From NCBI RefSeq assembly GCF_029813785.1, contig NZ_JARVKY010000009.1, forward strand, positions 62,001-126,000: a stretch of 64,000 bases of DNA, given 5' to 3'. The translations under genes were made by a program, and so were the position numbers. A model generated the notes under the pieces. That model was not told the DNA's origin. It saw only the letters and a program-made list of their open reading frames with translations, and did no database searches. Source of the DNA: Streptomyces sp. DH41. GTDB taxonomy: Bacteria; Actinomycetota; Actinomycetes; Streptomycetales; Streptomycetaceae. Below, piece by piece: positions 17,401 through 25,318 of the stretch. The number at the start of each line of letters is the position of its first letter. Within the stretch, counting starts at the first letter, position 1.

Positions 17401-18554
17401 TGGATTTCTCCCTGGGAGAAGAGCTCGAAGCCGTCCGTGACCTGGCGCGGGAGATCTTCACCGACCGTGCGACGCCCGAGCGGCTGCGCGAGGTGGAGAC
17501 CTCGCCGACCCGGGTCGACGCATCCCTGTGGGCCGATCTCGCGGCCGCCGGCCTGCTCGCCGCCGTACTGCCCGAGGAGGACGGCGGCGCCGGACTCGGC
17601 ATGGCGGGGGTGGCCGTGCTGCTGGAGGAGCAGGGCCGGCGGGTGGCGCCGGTGCCGCTGTGGCCGGCGCTGGCCGGCGCGCTCGCCGTCGCCGCCCACG
17701 GCACCGCGCGACAGCGGGCGGAACTGCTGCCCGTCCTCGCGGAGGGCAACGGTCGGGTGACCCTGGCCCTGGAGGAGTTCGGCCCCGCCGACCCGCTCGC
17801 ACCACGGACGACGGCGGTGCAGGACGGCCCGGCGGAAAGTCCGCACGACGGCGCGCACGACGGCGCGCTCTGGCGGCTGACCGGCACCAAGGCCGTGGTG
17901 CCGGCGCCGTCCGGTGCCCGGCACGTCCTCGTCACGGCCACCACGGCGGCGGGCCCCGGCCTGTTCCTGGTCGCGTCGGACGCGCCCGGAGCGACCTGGG
18001 AGCACGCCGAGACCACCAGCCACGACCTGAGCGCCCATCTCACCCTCGACGGCGTACCCGGCGCACCCGTCGGCGCACCCGGCGACGGCACCGTCGCCGC
18101 ACTGGTCCGCGACTCCTTCGTGGCGCTCGCCGCCGTCCAGGTGGGGGTGGCCGCCGGGGCGTTGCGTCACGCCGCCGACCATCTGCGCGAACGCCAGCAG
18201 TTCGGCCGTCCGCTCGCCACCTTCCAGGCCGTCCAGCACCAGCTCGCCGACTGCTACGTCGACATCGAGGCGATGCGGGTCACGCTGTGGCAGGCGGTCG
18301 ACGCGCAGACGGAGCCGTTCGACGCGAAGGACGCCGACCGCGCCGCGCTGGTCGCCAAGTGGTGGGCCACCGAGGGCGGTCTGAACACCGTCCACCGCGT
18401 CCAGCACGTGCACGGCGGCATCGGCGTCGACATCGACTACCCGGTGCACCGCCACTTCCTGTGGGGCAAGCAGATCTCCACCACCCTGGGCGGCGCGGGC
18501 GCGGACCTGGAACGCCTCGGCGCCCTGCTGACGAGCGGGCCGGTGGCCTCATGA
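17400..18554 (+). CDS. fadE28: Acyl-CoA dehydrogenase subunit (FadE28/ChsE1-like)
   Basis: 384 aa. ERQQFGRPLATFQAVQHQLADCY and VHGGIGVDIDYPVHRHF followed by LGGAGADLERLGALL place it with the second, FadE28-like subunit of steroid dehydrogenase heteromers. It begins on the last base of the chsH2 stop (TGATG). The partner should be the FadE29-like protein at 15224. Together they would introduce the double bond that ChsH1-ChsH2 hydrates before Ltp2 releases propionyl-CoA and the 17-ketosteroid. Confidence 0.77.
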   Translation: MDFSLGEELEAVRDLAREIFTDRATPERLREVETSPTRVDASLWADLAAAGLLAAVLPEEDGGAGLGMAGVAVLLEEQGRRVAPVPLWPALAGALAVAAHGTARQRAELLPVLAEGNGRVTLALEEFGPADPLAPRTTAVQDGPAESPHDGAHDGALWRLTGTKAVVPAPSGARHVLVTATTAAGPGLFLVASDAPGATWEHAETTSHDLSAHLTLDGVPGAPVGAPGDGTVAALVRDSFVALAAVQVGVAAGALRHAADHLRERQQFGRPLATFQAVQHQLADCYVDIEAMRVTLWQAVDAQTEPFDAKDADRAALVAKWWATEGGLNTVHRVQHVHGGIGVDIDYPVHRHFLWGKQISTTLGGAGADLERLGALLTSGPVAS

Positions 18555-19003
18555 CACGGCCGGACACTCCCGCGCCGCTCCCCACCAGCCGTACCTACGG
18601 CGAGGTGGCCGTCGGCGACGTACTCCCCGACCTGCCCATCCCGGTGACACGCACCCTGATCGTCGCCACGGCGCTCGCGAGCCGCGACTACCAGGACGTG
18701 CACCATGACCCCGAACTCGCCCGCGAGCGGGGCTCCAAGGACATCTTCATGAACATCCTGACCAGCAACGGCCTGGTCGACCGCTACGTCACCGGCTGGG
18801 CCGGCCCGGCCGCCGTCGTCAAGGCCCTCCGCATCCGGCTCGGCGCCCCCAACCACCCCGGCGACACCATGGTGCTCACCGGCACGGTCACGGCGAAGCA
18901 CGACGAGAACCGCCACGTCGACATCGCCGTCGAGGGCACCAACAGCCTGGGCGCCCACGTCACCGGCACCGTGACCGTACGCCTGCCCGGGGAGGCCCGA
19001 TGA
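18551..19003 (+). CDS. chsH1: Enoyl-CoA hydratase subunit, MaoC domain (ChsH1-like)
   Basis: 150 aa single hot-dog domain. The hydratase motif is SRDYQDVHHDPELA, supplying the Asp/His pair; ChsH1 is the catalytic MaoC subunit that pairs with ChsH2. It is coupled to the genes on both sides by ATGA overlaps, directly before ltp2. It adds water to the side-chain enoyl-CoA to give the tertiary alcohol cleaved by Ltp2. Confidence 0.86.
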   Translation: MTRPDTPAPLPTSRTYGEVAVGDVLPDLPIPVTRTLIVATALASRDYQDVHHDPELARERGSKDIFMNILTSNGLVDRYVTGWAGPAAVVKALRIRLGAPNHPGDTMVLTGTVTAKHDENRHVDIAVEGTNSLGAHVTGTVTVRLPGEAR

Positions 19004-20181
19004 GCCCCGGTCGGTTCGCCCGGACCGCGGCCGTGGCCGGCATCGGCGCCACCGAGTTCTCCAAGAACTCCGGCCGCAGCGAGCTCCAGCTCGCCTGCGA
19101 AGCCGTGCTGGCCGCCCTGGCCGACGCCGGACTGACGCCCGCCGACGTGGACGGCCTGGTCACCTTCACCGCCGAGACCAATTCCGAGATCCACGTCGCC
19201 CGCAACACCGGCATGGGCGACCTGACGTTCTTCTCCCGCGTCGGATACGGCGGCGGGGCGGGATGCGGCACCGTCCAGCAGGCGGCGATGGCCGTCGCCA
19301 CCGGAGTCGCCGACGTGGTGGTCTGCTACCGGGCGTTCAACGAACGCTCCGGCGAGCGCTACGGACTCGGCCAGGCCGCCCGACCCATGGACACCACCGC
19401 CGACCGGGCCGCCTACGCGTGGATGACCCCGTTCGGACTGAGCACCCCGGCCCAGTGGGTGGCCATGTTCGCCCGGCGCTACCTCCACGAGTACGGCGCC
19501 ACCACCGACGACTTCGGCCGGGTGGCCGTCGTCGACCGCAAGCACGCCGCGAACAATCCGGCCGCCTGGTTCCACGGCCGCCCCATCACCCTCCAGGACC
19601 ACCGCGACTCCCGCTGGATCGCCGAGCCGCTGCGGCTCCTCGACTGCTGCCAGGAGACCGACGGCGGCCAGGCCCTGGTGATCGTCTCCGCCGAACGCGC
19701 CCGCGACCTGCCCCACCCGCCCGCGGTCATCGACGCGGCCGCACAGGGGCTCGGCGCCGACCAGCACATGATGACCAGCTACTACCGGCCGACGATCACA
19801 GGCATTCCCGAGATGGGCCTGGTGGGGCGGCAGTTGTACGGACAGAGCGGCCTCGGCCCCGACGACGTCGACGCGGCCGTCCTCTACGACCACTTCACCC
19901 CGCTGGTCCTGCCCCAACTGGAGGAACTGGGCTTCTGCGAGCCGGGAGAGGCGAAGGACTTCATCGCCGACGGCCATCTGGAAGTCGGCGGCAGGCTGCC
20001 CCTCAACACCCACGGCGGACAGCTCGGCGAGGCCTACCTGCACGGCATGAACGGCATCGCCGAGGGCGTCCGGCTGATCCGCGGCACTTCCGTGAACCAG
20101 CCGGACGGCGTCGGCCACGTCCTGGTCACCGCCGGTACCGGAGTCCCCACCAGTGGCCTGATCCTGGGAGCCGACCGATGA
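19000..20181 (+). CDS. ltp2: Steroid side-chain retro-aldolase (Ltp2)
   Basis: 393 aa thiolase-fold protein of the SCP-x/lipid-transfer type without the nucleophilic Cys setting of true thiolases. AGIGATEFSKNSGRSELQLA, YDHFTPLVLPQLEELGFC and PLNTHGGQLGEAYLHGMNG are characteristic. Ltp2 carries out the retro-aldol cleavage of 17-hydroxy-3-oxo-pregnene-20-carboxyl-CoA to androstenedione-type 17-ketosteroid and propionyl-CoA, in complex with the ChsH2 DUF35 domain. Placement right after chsH1 matches the mycobacterial order. Confidence 0.9.
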   Translation: MSPGRFARTAAVAGIGATEFSKNSGRSELQLACEAVLAALADAGLTPADVDGLVTFTAETNSEIHVARNTGMGDLTFFSRVGYGGGAGCGTVQQAAMAVATGVADVVVCYRAFNERSGERYGLGQAARPMDTTADRAAYAWMTPFGLSTPAQWVAMFARRYLHEYGATTDDFGRVAVVDRKHAANNPAAWFHGRPITLQDHRDSRWIAEPLRLLDCCQETDGGQALVIVSAERARDLPHPPAVIDAAAQGLGADQHMMTSYYRPTITGIPEMGLVGRQLYGQSGLGPDDVDAAVLYDHFTPLVLPQLEELGFCEPGEAKDFIADGHLEVGGRLPLNTHGGQLGEAYLHGMNGIAEGVRLIRGTSVNQPDGVGHVLVTAGTGVPTSGLILGADR

Positions 20182-21020
20182 CCGCCTCCCCGTGGCAGGG
20201 CCACGACCTCGGTACCCGCACCGTCTCCTACACCGCGCGCGACGCGATCCTGTACGCCCTCGCGGTCGGCGCCCCCGCCGACCGGCTGGACCTCGTCTAC
20301 GAGGAACGCCTGCGCGTGCTGCCCACCTTCGCGCTGACCCTGGCCCAGTGGGCGCCCGACGCACTGGGCGCACTCGGCGCCTTCGACGTCACCACCGCCG
20401 TGCACGGCAGTCAACGCCTCGAGGTGACAGCCCCGTTGGAGCGGGCCGGTGAACTGACGATGTCCGCACGGGTCGCCGACGTGTGGGACAAGGGCTCCGC
20501 CGCCGTCTTCGACGTCGAGGTGTCCTGCGACCGCTTCACCGCGACCTGGTCCCTCTTCGCCCCCGGCAGCGGCGGCTTCGGCGGTGAGCGCGGCCCGTCC
20601 GCCCCGCGCCGGCCGGACCGGCCGGCCGAGCACCGGCCGACCGTGGCCACGCACTCCCGGCAGGCTGCCCTCTACCGGCTGCTCGGCGACCGGCACGCCA
20701 TGCACATCGACCCGGAGGCCGCGAAGGCGGCGGGCATGCCCCGGCCGTTCCTGCACGGACTGTGCACCCTCGCCGCCACGCTGCTGCCGCTCGCCGACAC
20801 CCTCGGCGCGCACCCCGCCGAACTGCTGGAGCTGGAGGCCCGGTTCGCCGCGCCCGTCTTCCCGGGCGACCGGCTCGCCCTGCGCGGCTGGAACGACGAC
20901 CGCGCCGGCGTCCGCTTCGAGGCGGCCGCCGGAGACGACCGCACGGTGCTCTCCGGCGGCCGTGCCCGCTTCGCTCCCGCCGACGCCGCACAGAACCGTG
21001 AGGAGACCCCCGATGCTTGA
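20178..21020 (+). CDS. Second MaoC-like double hot-dog protein with altered motif
   Basis: 280 aa, same architecture as the hydratase at 10918 (N-terminal TARDAILYALAVGA, LRVLPTFALTLAQW; C-terminal RPFLHGLCTLA). The hydratase-2 motif is changed: LYRLLGDRHAMHIDP keeps Asp and His at the normal spacing but has His where the conserved Asn of GDxNPxH stands. It may still be active on a different steroid CoA ester, or be mainly structural. The ATG overlaps the ltp2 stop, and it overlaps hsaE in turn. Confidence 0.75.
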   Translation: MTASPWQGHDLGTRTVSYTARDAILYALAVGAPADRLDLVYEERLRVLPTFALTLAQWAPDALGALGAFDVTTAVHGSQRLEVTAPLERAGELTMSARVADVWDKGSAAVFDVEVSCDRFTATWSLFAPGSGGFGGERGPSAPRRPDRPAEHRPTVATHSRQAALYRLLGDRHAMHIDPEAAKAAGMPRPFLHGLCTLAATLLPLADTLGAHPAELLELEARFAAPVFPGDRLALRGWNDDRAGVRFEAAAGDDRTVLSGGRARFAPADAAQNREETPDA

Positions 21021-21801
21021 CGCCGCGCAGCGTGCCGAGGCCGCCGAACTGCTCCGCACCGCACAGCGCGACCGGACTCCGGTCGACCCGCTGACCAGCA
21101 CATACCCGGAGATCGACGCCACCGACGCGTACGAGATCCAGCTCCTCAACATCCGCCGGCAGCTGAAGGAGGAGAACCTCACGGTCCACGGGCACAAGGT
21201 CGGACTGTCCTCCGAGGTCATGCAGCGGATGATGGGCGTGGACGAACCCGACTACGGCCACCTGCTCTCGGACATGGTGCTGTCCGAGGGGACACCCGTC
21301 GACACCGGCCGCTACTGCTATCCGCGGATCGAGGTCGAGATCGGGTACGTACTGGGCCGCGGCCTGCCCGGCGAGGGCTGCACCGCGGCGGACGTCCTGG
21401 CCGCCACCGAGTACGTCGTCCCGAGCATCGAGCTCATCGACAGCCGGATCCGGGACTGGAAGATCCAACTCGCCGACACCATCGCCGACAACGCGTCGTC
21501 CGCCGGCGTGATCCTGGGCTCCGCCCGGGTGCGCCCGGCCGACCTGGATCTGGCCGACATCGCGGCCGTGCTCCACCGGGGCGACGAGGAGATCGCCCGG
21601 GGCGACACCAGCGCGGTGCTGGGGGACCCGACCGAGGCCGTCGCCTGGCTGGCCCGCAAGGTGGCGTCCTACGGGGTGCGTCTGGAGGCCGGGCACGTCG
21701 TGCTGCCGGGTTCGTGCACCCGGGCGGTGGACGCGCGGCCGGGGGACGAGTTCCGGGCGGAGTTCGAGGGACTGGGCTCGGTGTCGGTCGGCTTCGTCTG
21801 A
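21013..21801 (+). CDS. hsaE: 2-hydroxyhexa-2,4-dienoate hydratase
   Basis: 262 aa, MhpD/HsaE family length. Metal-binding acidic residues are seen in YPRIEVEIGYVLGRGL and VPSIELIDSRIRDW, and the conserved KVGLSSEVMQRMMGVDEPDYG loop is present. It hydrates the dienoate released by HsaD to 4-hydroxy-2-oxohexanoate, the substrate of HsaF at the left end of this window. The gene overlaps the preceding MaoC gene by 8 bp. HsaE, HsaF and presumably HsaG are therefore in two separate runs 20 kb apart. Confidence 0.9.
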   Translation: MLDAAQRAEAAELLRTAQRDRTPVDPLTSTYPEIDATDAYEIQLLNIRRQLKEENLTVHGHKVGLSSEVMQRMMGVDEPDYGHLLSDMVLSEGTPVDTGRYCYPRIEVEIGYVLGRGLPGEGCTAADVLAATEYVVPSIELIDSRIRDWKIQLADTIADNASSAGVILGSARVRPADLDLADIAAVLHRGDEEIARGDTSAVLGDPTEAVAWLARKVASYGVRLEAGHVVLPGSCTRAVDARPGDEFRAEFEGLGSVSVGFV

Positions 21802-21819
21802 ACGCCGCTTGTCTCCGAA

Positions 21820-21836
21820 CGTCCACTCAACGGGAC
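21820..21836 (+). promoter_or_regulatory. 17-bp cluster motif, hsd4A promoter (site E)
   Basis: Reads CGTCCACTCAACGGGAC, with the GGGAC half fully conserved. TAGTTT at 21866-21871 begins 29 nt downstream; the ATG is at 21916. Confidence 0.55.
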
Positions 21837-21849
21837 ACCGCCGGACCTG

Positions 21850-21871
21850 AAACTAGAATTGATACTAGTTT
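21850..21871. promoter_or_regulatory. KstR-like palindrome in the hsd4A promoter
   Basis: A 22-bp AT-rich element with perfect 7-bp arms, AAACTAG and CTAGTTT, spaced by 8 bp. It shares AACTAGAATT with the palindrome before fadA5 and covers the predicted -10. It fits a TetR/KstR-type operator; the TetR gene at 22912-23523 lies just beyond hsd4A. Confidence 0.65.
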
Positions 21872-21915
21872 TGTCGGCACATCCAACTGCTCGACGGAAC
21901 ACGGAAAGAGGCAGC

Positions 21916-22848
21916 ATGAGCGCGACGAACACCCTGGAGGGACGTACCGCCGTCGTCACCGGTGCCGGGGCGGGACTCGGCCGTGCCGAGGCGCTCGCGC
22001 TCGCGGGCCTCGGGGCCAACGTGGTGGTCAACGACGTCGGCCCGGCGGCCGAGGACGTGGCCGCCGAGATCAAGGCCCTCGGCGCGCAGGCGGTCGCGGT
22101 GACCGGCGACATCGGGGACTGGGCCATGGGCGACCGCCTCGTGGGGGCCGCCGTGGAGTCCTTCGGCGGCCTCGACGTCGTCGTCAACAACGCGGGCGTG
22201 CTGCGCGACCGGATGCTGTTCAACCTCTCCGAGTCCGACTGGGACGACGTCATCCGCGTCCACCTCAAGGGACACGCCGGGCTCTCCCGCGCCGCCGCCG
22301 TGCACTGGCGCGCGGCCTCCAAGGCCTCCGGCGGCCCCGTCTACGGCCGGGTCGTCAACACCTCCTCCGAGGCTTTCCTCTTCGGCGCCCCCGGCCAGCC
22401 GAACTACTCCGCCGCCAAGGCCGGCATCACGGCGCTCACCCTGGCCACCGCCCAGGGCATGGCCCGCTACGGGGTGCGCGCCAACGCCATCTGCCCCCGC
22501 GCCCGCACCGCCATGACCGCCGACTCCTTCGGCGAGGGTGTGAACGCGCCGGGCGGCCTCGACATCATGGCTCCCGAGCGGGTCGCCACCCTCGTCGCCC
22601 ACCTGGCCTCACCGGCCGCCGACGAGATCAACGGACAGGTGTTCGTCGTCTACGGCGACATGGTCGCCCTGCTCGCACCGCCCACCGTGGAACGGAAGTT
22701 CACCGCCGCCGACGGGACCTTCACACCTCAGGAGCTCGACGCCCAGCTGACGCCGTACTTCAGCGGCCGCGACCCGTACCGCACCTACGCGGCGTACAGC
22801 GTCGCCGGACTCGACACGACGGGCACGCAGCAGCCCCCCGCGAGCTGA
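21916..22848 (+). CDS. hsd4A: Hsd4A-like SDR (17beta-/side-chain hydroxysteroid dehydrogenase)
   Basis: 310 aa SDR of the longer type related to peroxisomal multifunctional enzyme 2: TGAGAGLGRAEALALA, NNAGVLRDRMLFNLSE, Ser in NTSSEAF, Tyr-x3-Lys in YSAAK. In mycobacteria Hsd4A acts on the 17beta-hydroxyl and as the beta-hydroxyacyl-CoA dehydrogenase of side-chain degradation. A round of C24 side-chain oxidation (FadE34, MaoC, this SDR, FadA5) would then be complete. It has its own promoter with both the 17-bp motif and a KstR-like palindrome. A paralogue is at 44426-45346. Confidence 0.78.
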   Translation: MSATNTLEGRTAVVTGAGAGLGRAEALALAGLGANVVVNDVGPAAEDVAAEIKALGAQAVAVTGDIGDWAMGDRLVGAAVESFGGLDVVVNNAGVLRDRMLFNLSESDWDDVIRVHLKGHAGLSRAAAVHWRAASKASGGPVYGRVVNTSSEAFLFGAPGQPNYSAAKAGITALTLATAQGMARYGVRANAICPRARTAMTADSFGEGVNAPGGLDIMAPERVATLVAHLASPAADEINGQVFVVYGDMVALLAPPTVERKFTAADGTFTPQELDAQLTPYFSGRDPYRTYAAYSVAGLDTTGTQQPPAS

Positions 22849-22880
22849 CCGTCTGCCCGAGCACTGGCCCGACCACCTGG

Positions 22881-22915
22881 CTGACCCGGCCCGACCGCCG
22901 CGCGGGCCGGGTCAG
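22881..22915. terminator. Hairpin between hsd4A and the TetR gene
   Basis: Perfect 13-bp inverted repeat (22881-22893 / 22903-22915) with a 9-nt loop. It overlaps the stop codon of the minus-strand TetR gene and can serve both convergent genes. Confidence 0.8.
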
Positions 22916-23523
22916 TCCGCGTCCGCCTCGGGCGCGAGCAGCAGCCGGCAGGCCATCCGCAGGTCGGCGTCGGCCTCCTCCGGGGTGATCCGCTCGTTGA
23001 GCCGGGACTGCAGCACGCCGTACCAGAGCAAGGTCAGCAACCTCAGCCGGGCGACATGGTGCTCCGTGGGCCGCTCGACGTCCCAGGCCCGCAGCAGCAG
23101 GTCGAGGAACCCCGTGTCGACCCGCGCGAGATCCGGGACGGTCGAGGCGCGGGCGGCGTTCGCCGACTGGATCATCGCGGTGGCGAGTGCCGGCCGGCGC
23201 AGCAGCTTGCGGGTGGCCCCGGCCAGCGTCTCGAACACGGCGTCCTCGGGCGAGGTGTCCGCCGCCCGGTCGGGCAGCTTCGCCCCGAATCCCTGGATCT
23301 GGTCGGCCATCACCGCCGTGAACAGGTGCGTCTTCGACGGGAAGTACCGGTACAGGGTGCCGATCGCCACCCCCGACGACCGGGCCACCTCGTGCATCTG
23401 CACCCGCTCGAGTCCCGTCCGGGCCGCGATCTCCGCAGCCGCATTCAGGATGCTCTGCCGGCGTGCGTGCTGCCGGGGCGAACTGGGCTCGGCCCCCGCC
23501 CTGGCCTCGGCGATTCTGGGCAC
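22912..23523 (-). CDS. KstR-like TetR-family repressor
   Basis: 203 aa. N-terminal HTH (RRQSILNAAAEIAARTGLERVQMHEVARSSGVA region, ending GTLYRYFPSKTHLF) and a C-terminal ligand domain containing LLTLLWYGVLQSRLNER. The HTH resembles that of KstR, the repressor of the cholesterol regulon released by steroid CoA thioesters. The GTG at 23523 is chosen because GGAGGGG lies 5-11 nt upstream; TTG 23568 has no such site. It diverges from kstD across a region with one 17-bp motif. A paralogue with the same C-terminal pattern is at 47048-47716. Confidence 0.8.
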   Translation of the reverse strand: MPRIAEARAGAEPSSPRQHARRQSILNAAAEIAARTGLERVQMHEVARSSGVAIGTLYRYFPSKTHLFTAVMADQIQGFGAKLPDRAADTSPEDAVFETLAGATRKLLRRPALATAMIQSANAARASTVPDLARVDTGFLDLLLRAWDVERPTEHHVARLRLLTLLWYGVLQSRLNERITPEEADADLRMACRLLLAPEADAD

Positions 23524-23610
23524 GCTCTCCCCTCCAGGTGCTCGGTTCACGTCAACGGCCTCCGACAATACGCGCGGCGCGCCGCCACGTCAGGTGGCGA
23601 CCGCAACGCC

Positions 23611-23627
23611 GTACCGGTCAGTGGGAC
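23611..23627 (+). promoter_or_regulatory. 17-bp cluster motif between tetR and kstD (site F)
   Basis: Reads GTACCGGTCAGTGGGAC, 72 bp before the kstD ATG. At the expected place downstream there is TCTGCT rather than TAnnnT, so the -10 here is weak or elsewhere. Confidence 0.55.
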
Positions 23628-23698
23628 CGCTCCCGCCCCGGCCGCCGTCCGCGCGGTCTGCTGAGGCCCCACACCACCGAGCGGCAGGAGAAGCAACC

Positions 23699-25306
23699 AT
23701 GCGGGACGGCCGACGAGAAGGGGACGCCATCCACGACGTGATCGTCGTCGGGTCCGGCGCGGGAGCGCTGACCGGGGCCCTGGCGGCAGCCGCCGACGGC
23801 CTCGACACGGTCGTACTGGAGCGGACCGCGCTGCTCGGCGGGACCTCCGCGTACTCCGGGGCCGCCTGCTGGCTGCCCGGCACCCAGGTCCAGGAACGGG
23901 CGGGCCTCGGCGACTCCACCGAGGCGGCCCGCGCCTATCTGCGGGCCCTCGTCGGCGACGCCGGGGCGGAACACCGGGAGGCCTTCCTGCGGCACGCGCC
24001 CGAGCTGGTCGCCCGGCTCGAGTCCGACCCGGCCGTGGAGTTCGAGTGGCGCGCCTTCCCCGACTACGTCGCCGCGCCCGGCCGGATGGACGCCGGGCGC
24101 TCCTTCGTCCCGCTCGACCTGCCTGCGGACCGCCTGGGAGACCTGCTGCCCCTGGTCCGCCCGGCGGTCGACCGGGACCGGGCCGGCCAAGGCCACCCGG
24201 ACGCGCCGCTGACCGCGGGCCGCGCCCTGATCGGCCGCCTCCTGCTCGCCGCCACCCGCACCGGGAACGCGACGGTGCGCACCGGGCACCGCGTCACCGG
24301 GCTGCTCACCGAGGACGGCCGGGTGACCGGGGTCGAGGCGAAGACCCCGCACGGCACGGTCACGCTGCGGGCCAGGCTCGGCGTGCTGCTGGCCTGCGGC
24401 GGCTTCGAGGGCGACGACGCGCTGCGCGCCGAGCACGGAGTACCGGGCGGCGCGGCGTGGACCATGGCGCCCCGGGTCACCAACACCGGCGACCTGCTCC
24501 GCGCCGCCGTCCGGATCGGCGCCGCCACCGAGCTCATGGACGAGGCCTGGTGGTGCCCCGGCACCGAACGGCCGGACGGCACTGCCGCGTTCACCCTCGG
24601 CCTGCGCGGAGGCCTCGTCGTCGACGGCTCCGGACGGCGCTTCGCCAACGAGTCACTGCCCTACGACCGTATGGGCCGGGCCCTCGCCGCCGCCGGCGCG
24701 CCCGCCCACCTCGTCTTCGACTCCCGCGAGGGCGGCGCCCTCCCCGCCATCACCGTGCCACCCGCCGACCCCGCCGGGCACCTCGCGGCCGGCACCTGGG
24801 TACGGGCCGACTCGCTGCCGGAACTCGCCCGGCGCATCGGCGTACCGGCCGACGCCCTGACCGACACGGTGGGACGCTTCAACGGCTTCGCCGCCACCGG
24901 CACCGACGCGGACCACCACCGCGGCGAGGACTCCTACGACCGGTTCTTCGCCGACACCCGCGACGCCCCGGGCCCCAACCCCTGCCTGGTCCCGCTCGAC
25001 CGGCCGCCCTACTACGCCGCCCGCCTCGTCCTCGCCGACCTCGGCACCAAGGGCGGACTGCGCACCGACGCCCACGCCCGGGTCCTCGGCACCGACGGCG
25101 GCCCCGTACCGGGCCTGTACGCCGCGGGCAACACCAGCGCCTCCTTCACCGGCCGCGTCTATCCGGGCCCCGGCGTCCCCATCGGCACCGCGATGGTCTT
25201 CGCCTCGCTCGCCGTACGGCACATGGCGCTCCCGGCCAGTGGGATCTTTGGCGGCGCCGCCCACGGGGCGCGTTCTACGGTCACGGCACCGCCGGGCCAG
25301 GACTGA
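23699..25306 (+). CDS. kstD: 3-ketosteroid Delta1-dehydrogenase
   Basis: 535 aa FAD enzyme. FAD motif IVVGSGAGALTGALAAA near the start, followed by GGTSAYSGAACWLPG; the C-terminus carries the KstD signature YAAGNTSASFTGRVYPGPG then IGTAMVFASLA. It introduces the C1-C2 double bond into 3-keto-4-ene steroids, which with KshA leads to ring B opening. The ATG at 23699 has GGAG 8 nt upstream. The distal coding region contains a further copy of the 17-bp motif (25229-25245), apparently serving the next gene. Confidence 0.92.
   Translation: MRDGRREGDAIHDVIVVGSGAGALTGALAAAADGLDTVVLERTALLGGTSAYSGAACWLPGTQVQERAGLGDSTEAARAYLRALVGDAGAEHREAFLRHAPELVARLESDPAVEFEWRAFPDYVAAPGRMDAGRSFVPLDLPADRLGDLLPLVRPAVDRDRAGQGHPDAPLTAGRALIGRLLLAATRTGNATVRTGHRVTGLLTEDGRVTGVEAKTPHGTVTLRARLGVLLACGGFEGDDALRAEHGVPGGAAWTMAPRVTNTGDLLRAAVRIGAATELMDEAWWCPGTERPDGTAAFTLGLRGGLVVDGSGRRFANESLPYDRMGRALAAAGAPAHLVFDSREGGALPAITVPPADPAGHLAAGTWVRADSLPELARRIGVPADALTDTVGRFNGFAATGTDADHHRGEDSYDRFFADTRDAPGPNPCLVPLDRPPYYAARLVLADLGTKGGLRTDAHARVLGTDGGPVPGLYAAGNTSASFTGRVYPGPGVPIGTAMVFASLAVRHMALPASGIFGGAAHGARSTVTAPPGQD
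25229..25245 (+). promoter_or_regulatory. 17-bp cluster motif inside kstD 3' end (site G)
   Basis: Reads CTCCCGGCCAGTGGGAT, with TACGGT at 25276-25281 beginning 30 nt downstream. It lies within the last 30 codons of kstD, 74 bp before the ATG at 25319, so it probably drives the downstream SDR-fadD3-hsaA run. Confidence 0.5.
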
Positions 25307-25318
25307 GAGAGGTGCTTG

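Noticed and set aside
15224-18554. Assignment of the dehydrogenase pair as FadE26/FadE27.
   Set aside because: EPEAGTDLASL, KHKGISILIV and GGGVNEILRDM in the first protein and the LGGAGADLERLGALL end of the second fit FadE29/FadE28 better, as does the chsH2-chsH1-ltp2 context.
23524-23568. TTG 23568 as start of the KstR-like gene.
   Set aside because: GTG 23523 has a strong GGAGGGG site and matches the MPR- start of the paralogue at 47048.
24820-24900. Possible frameshift in kstD because of dense alternative frames.
   Set aside because: The kstD frame is continuous from the N-terminal FAD motif to the YPGPG signature.
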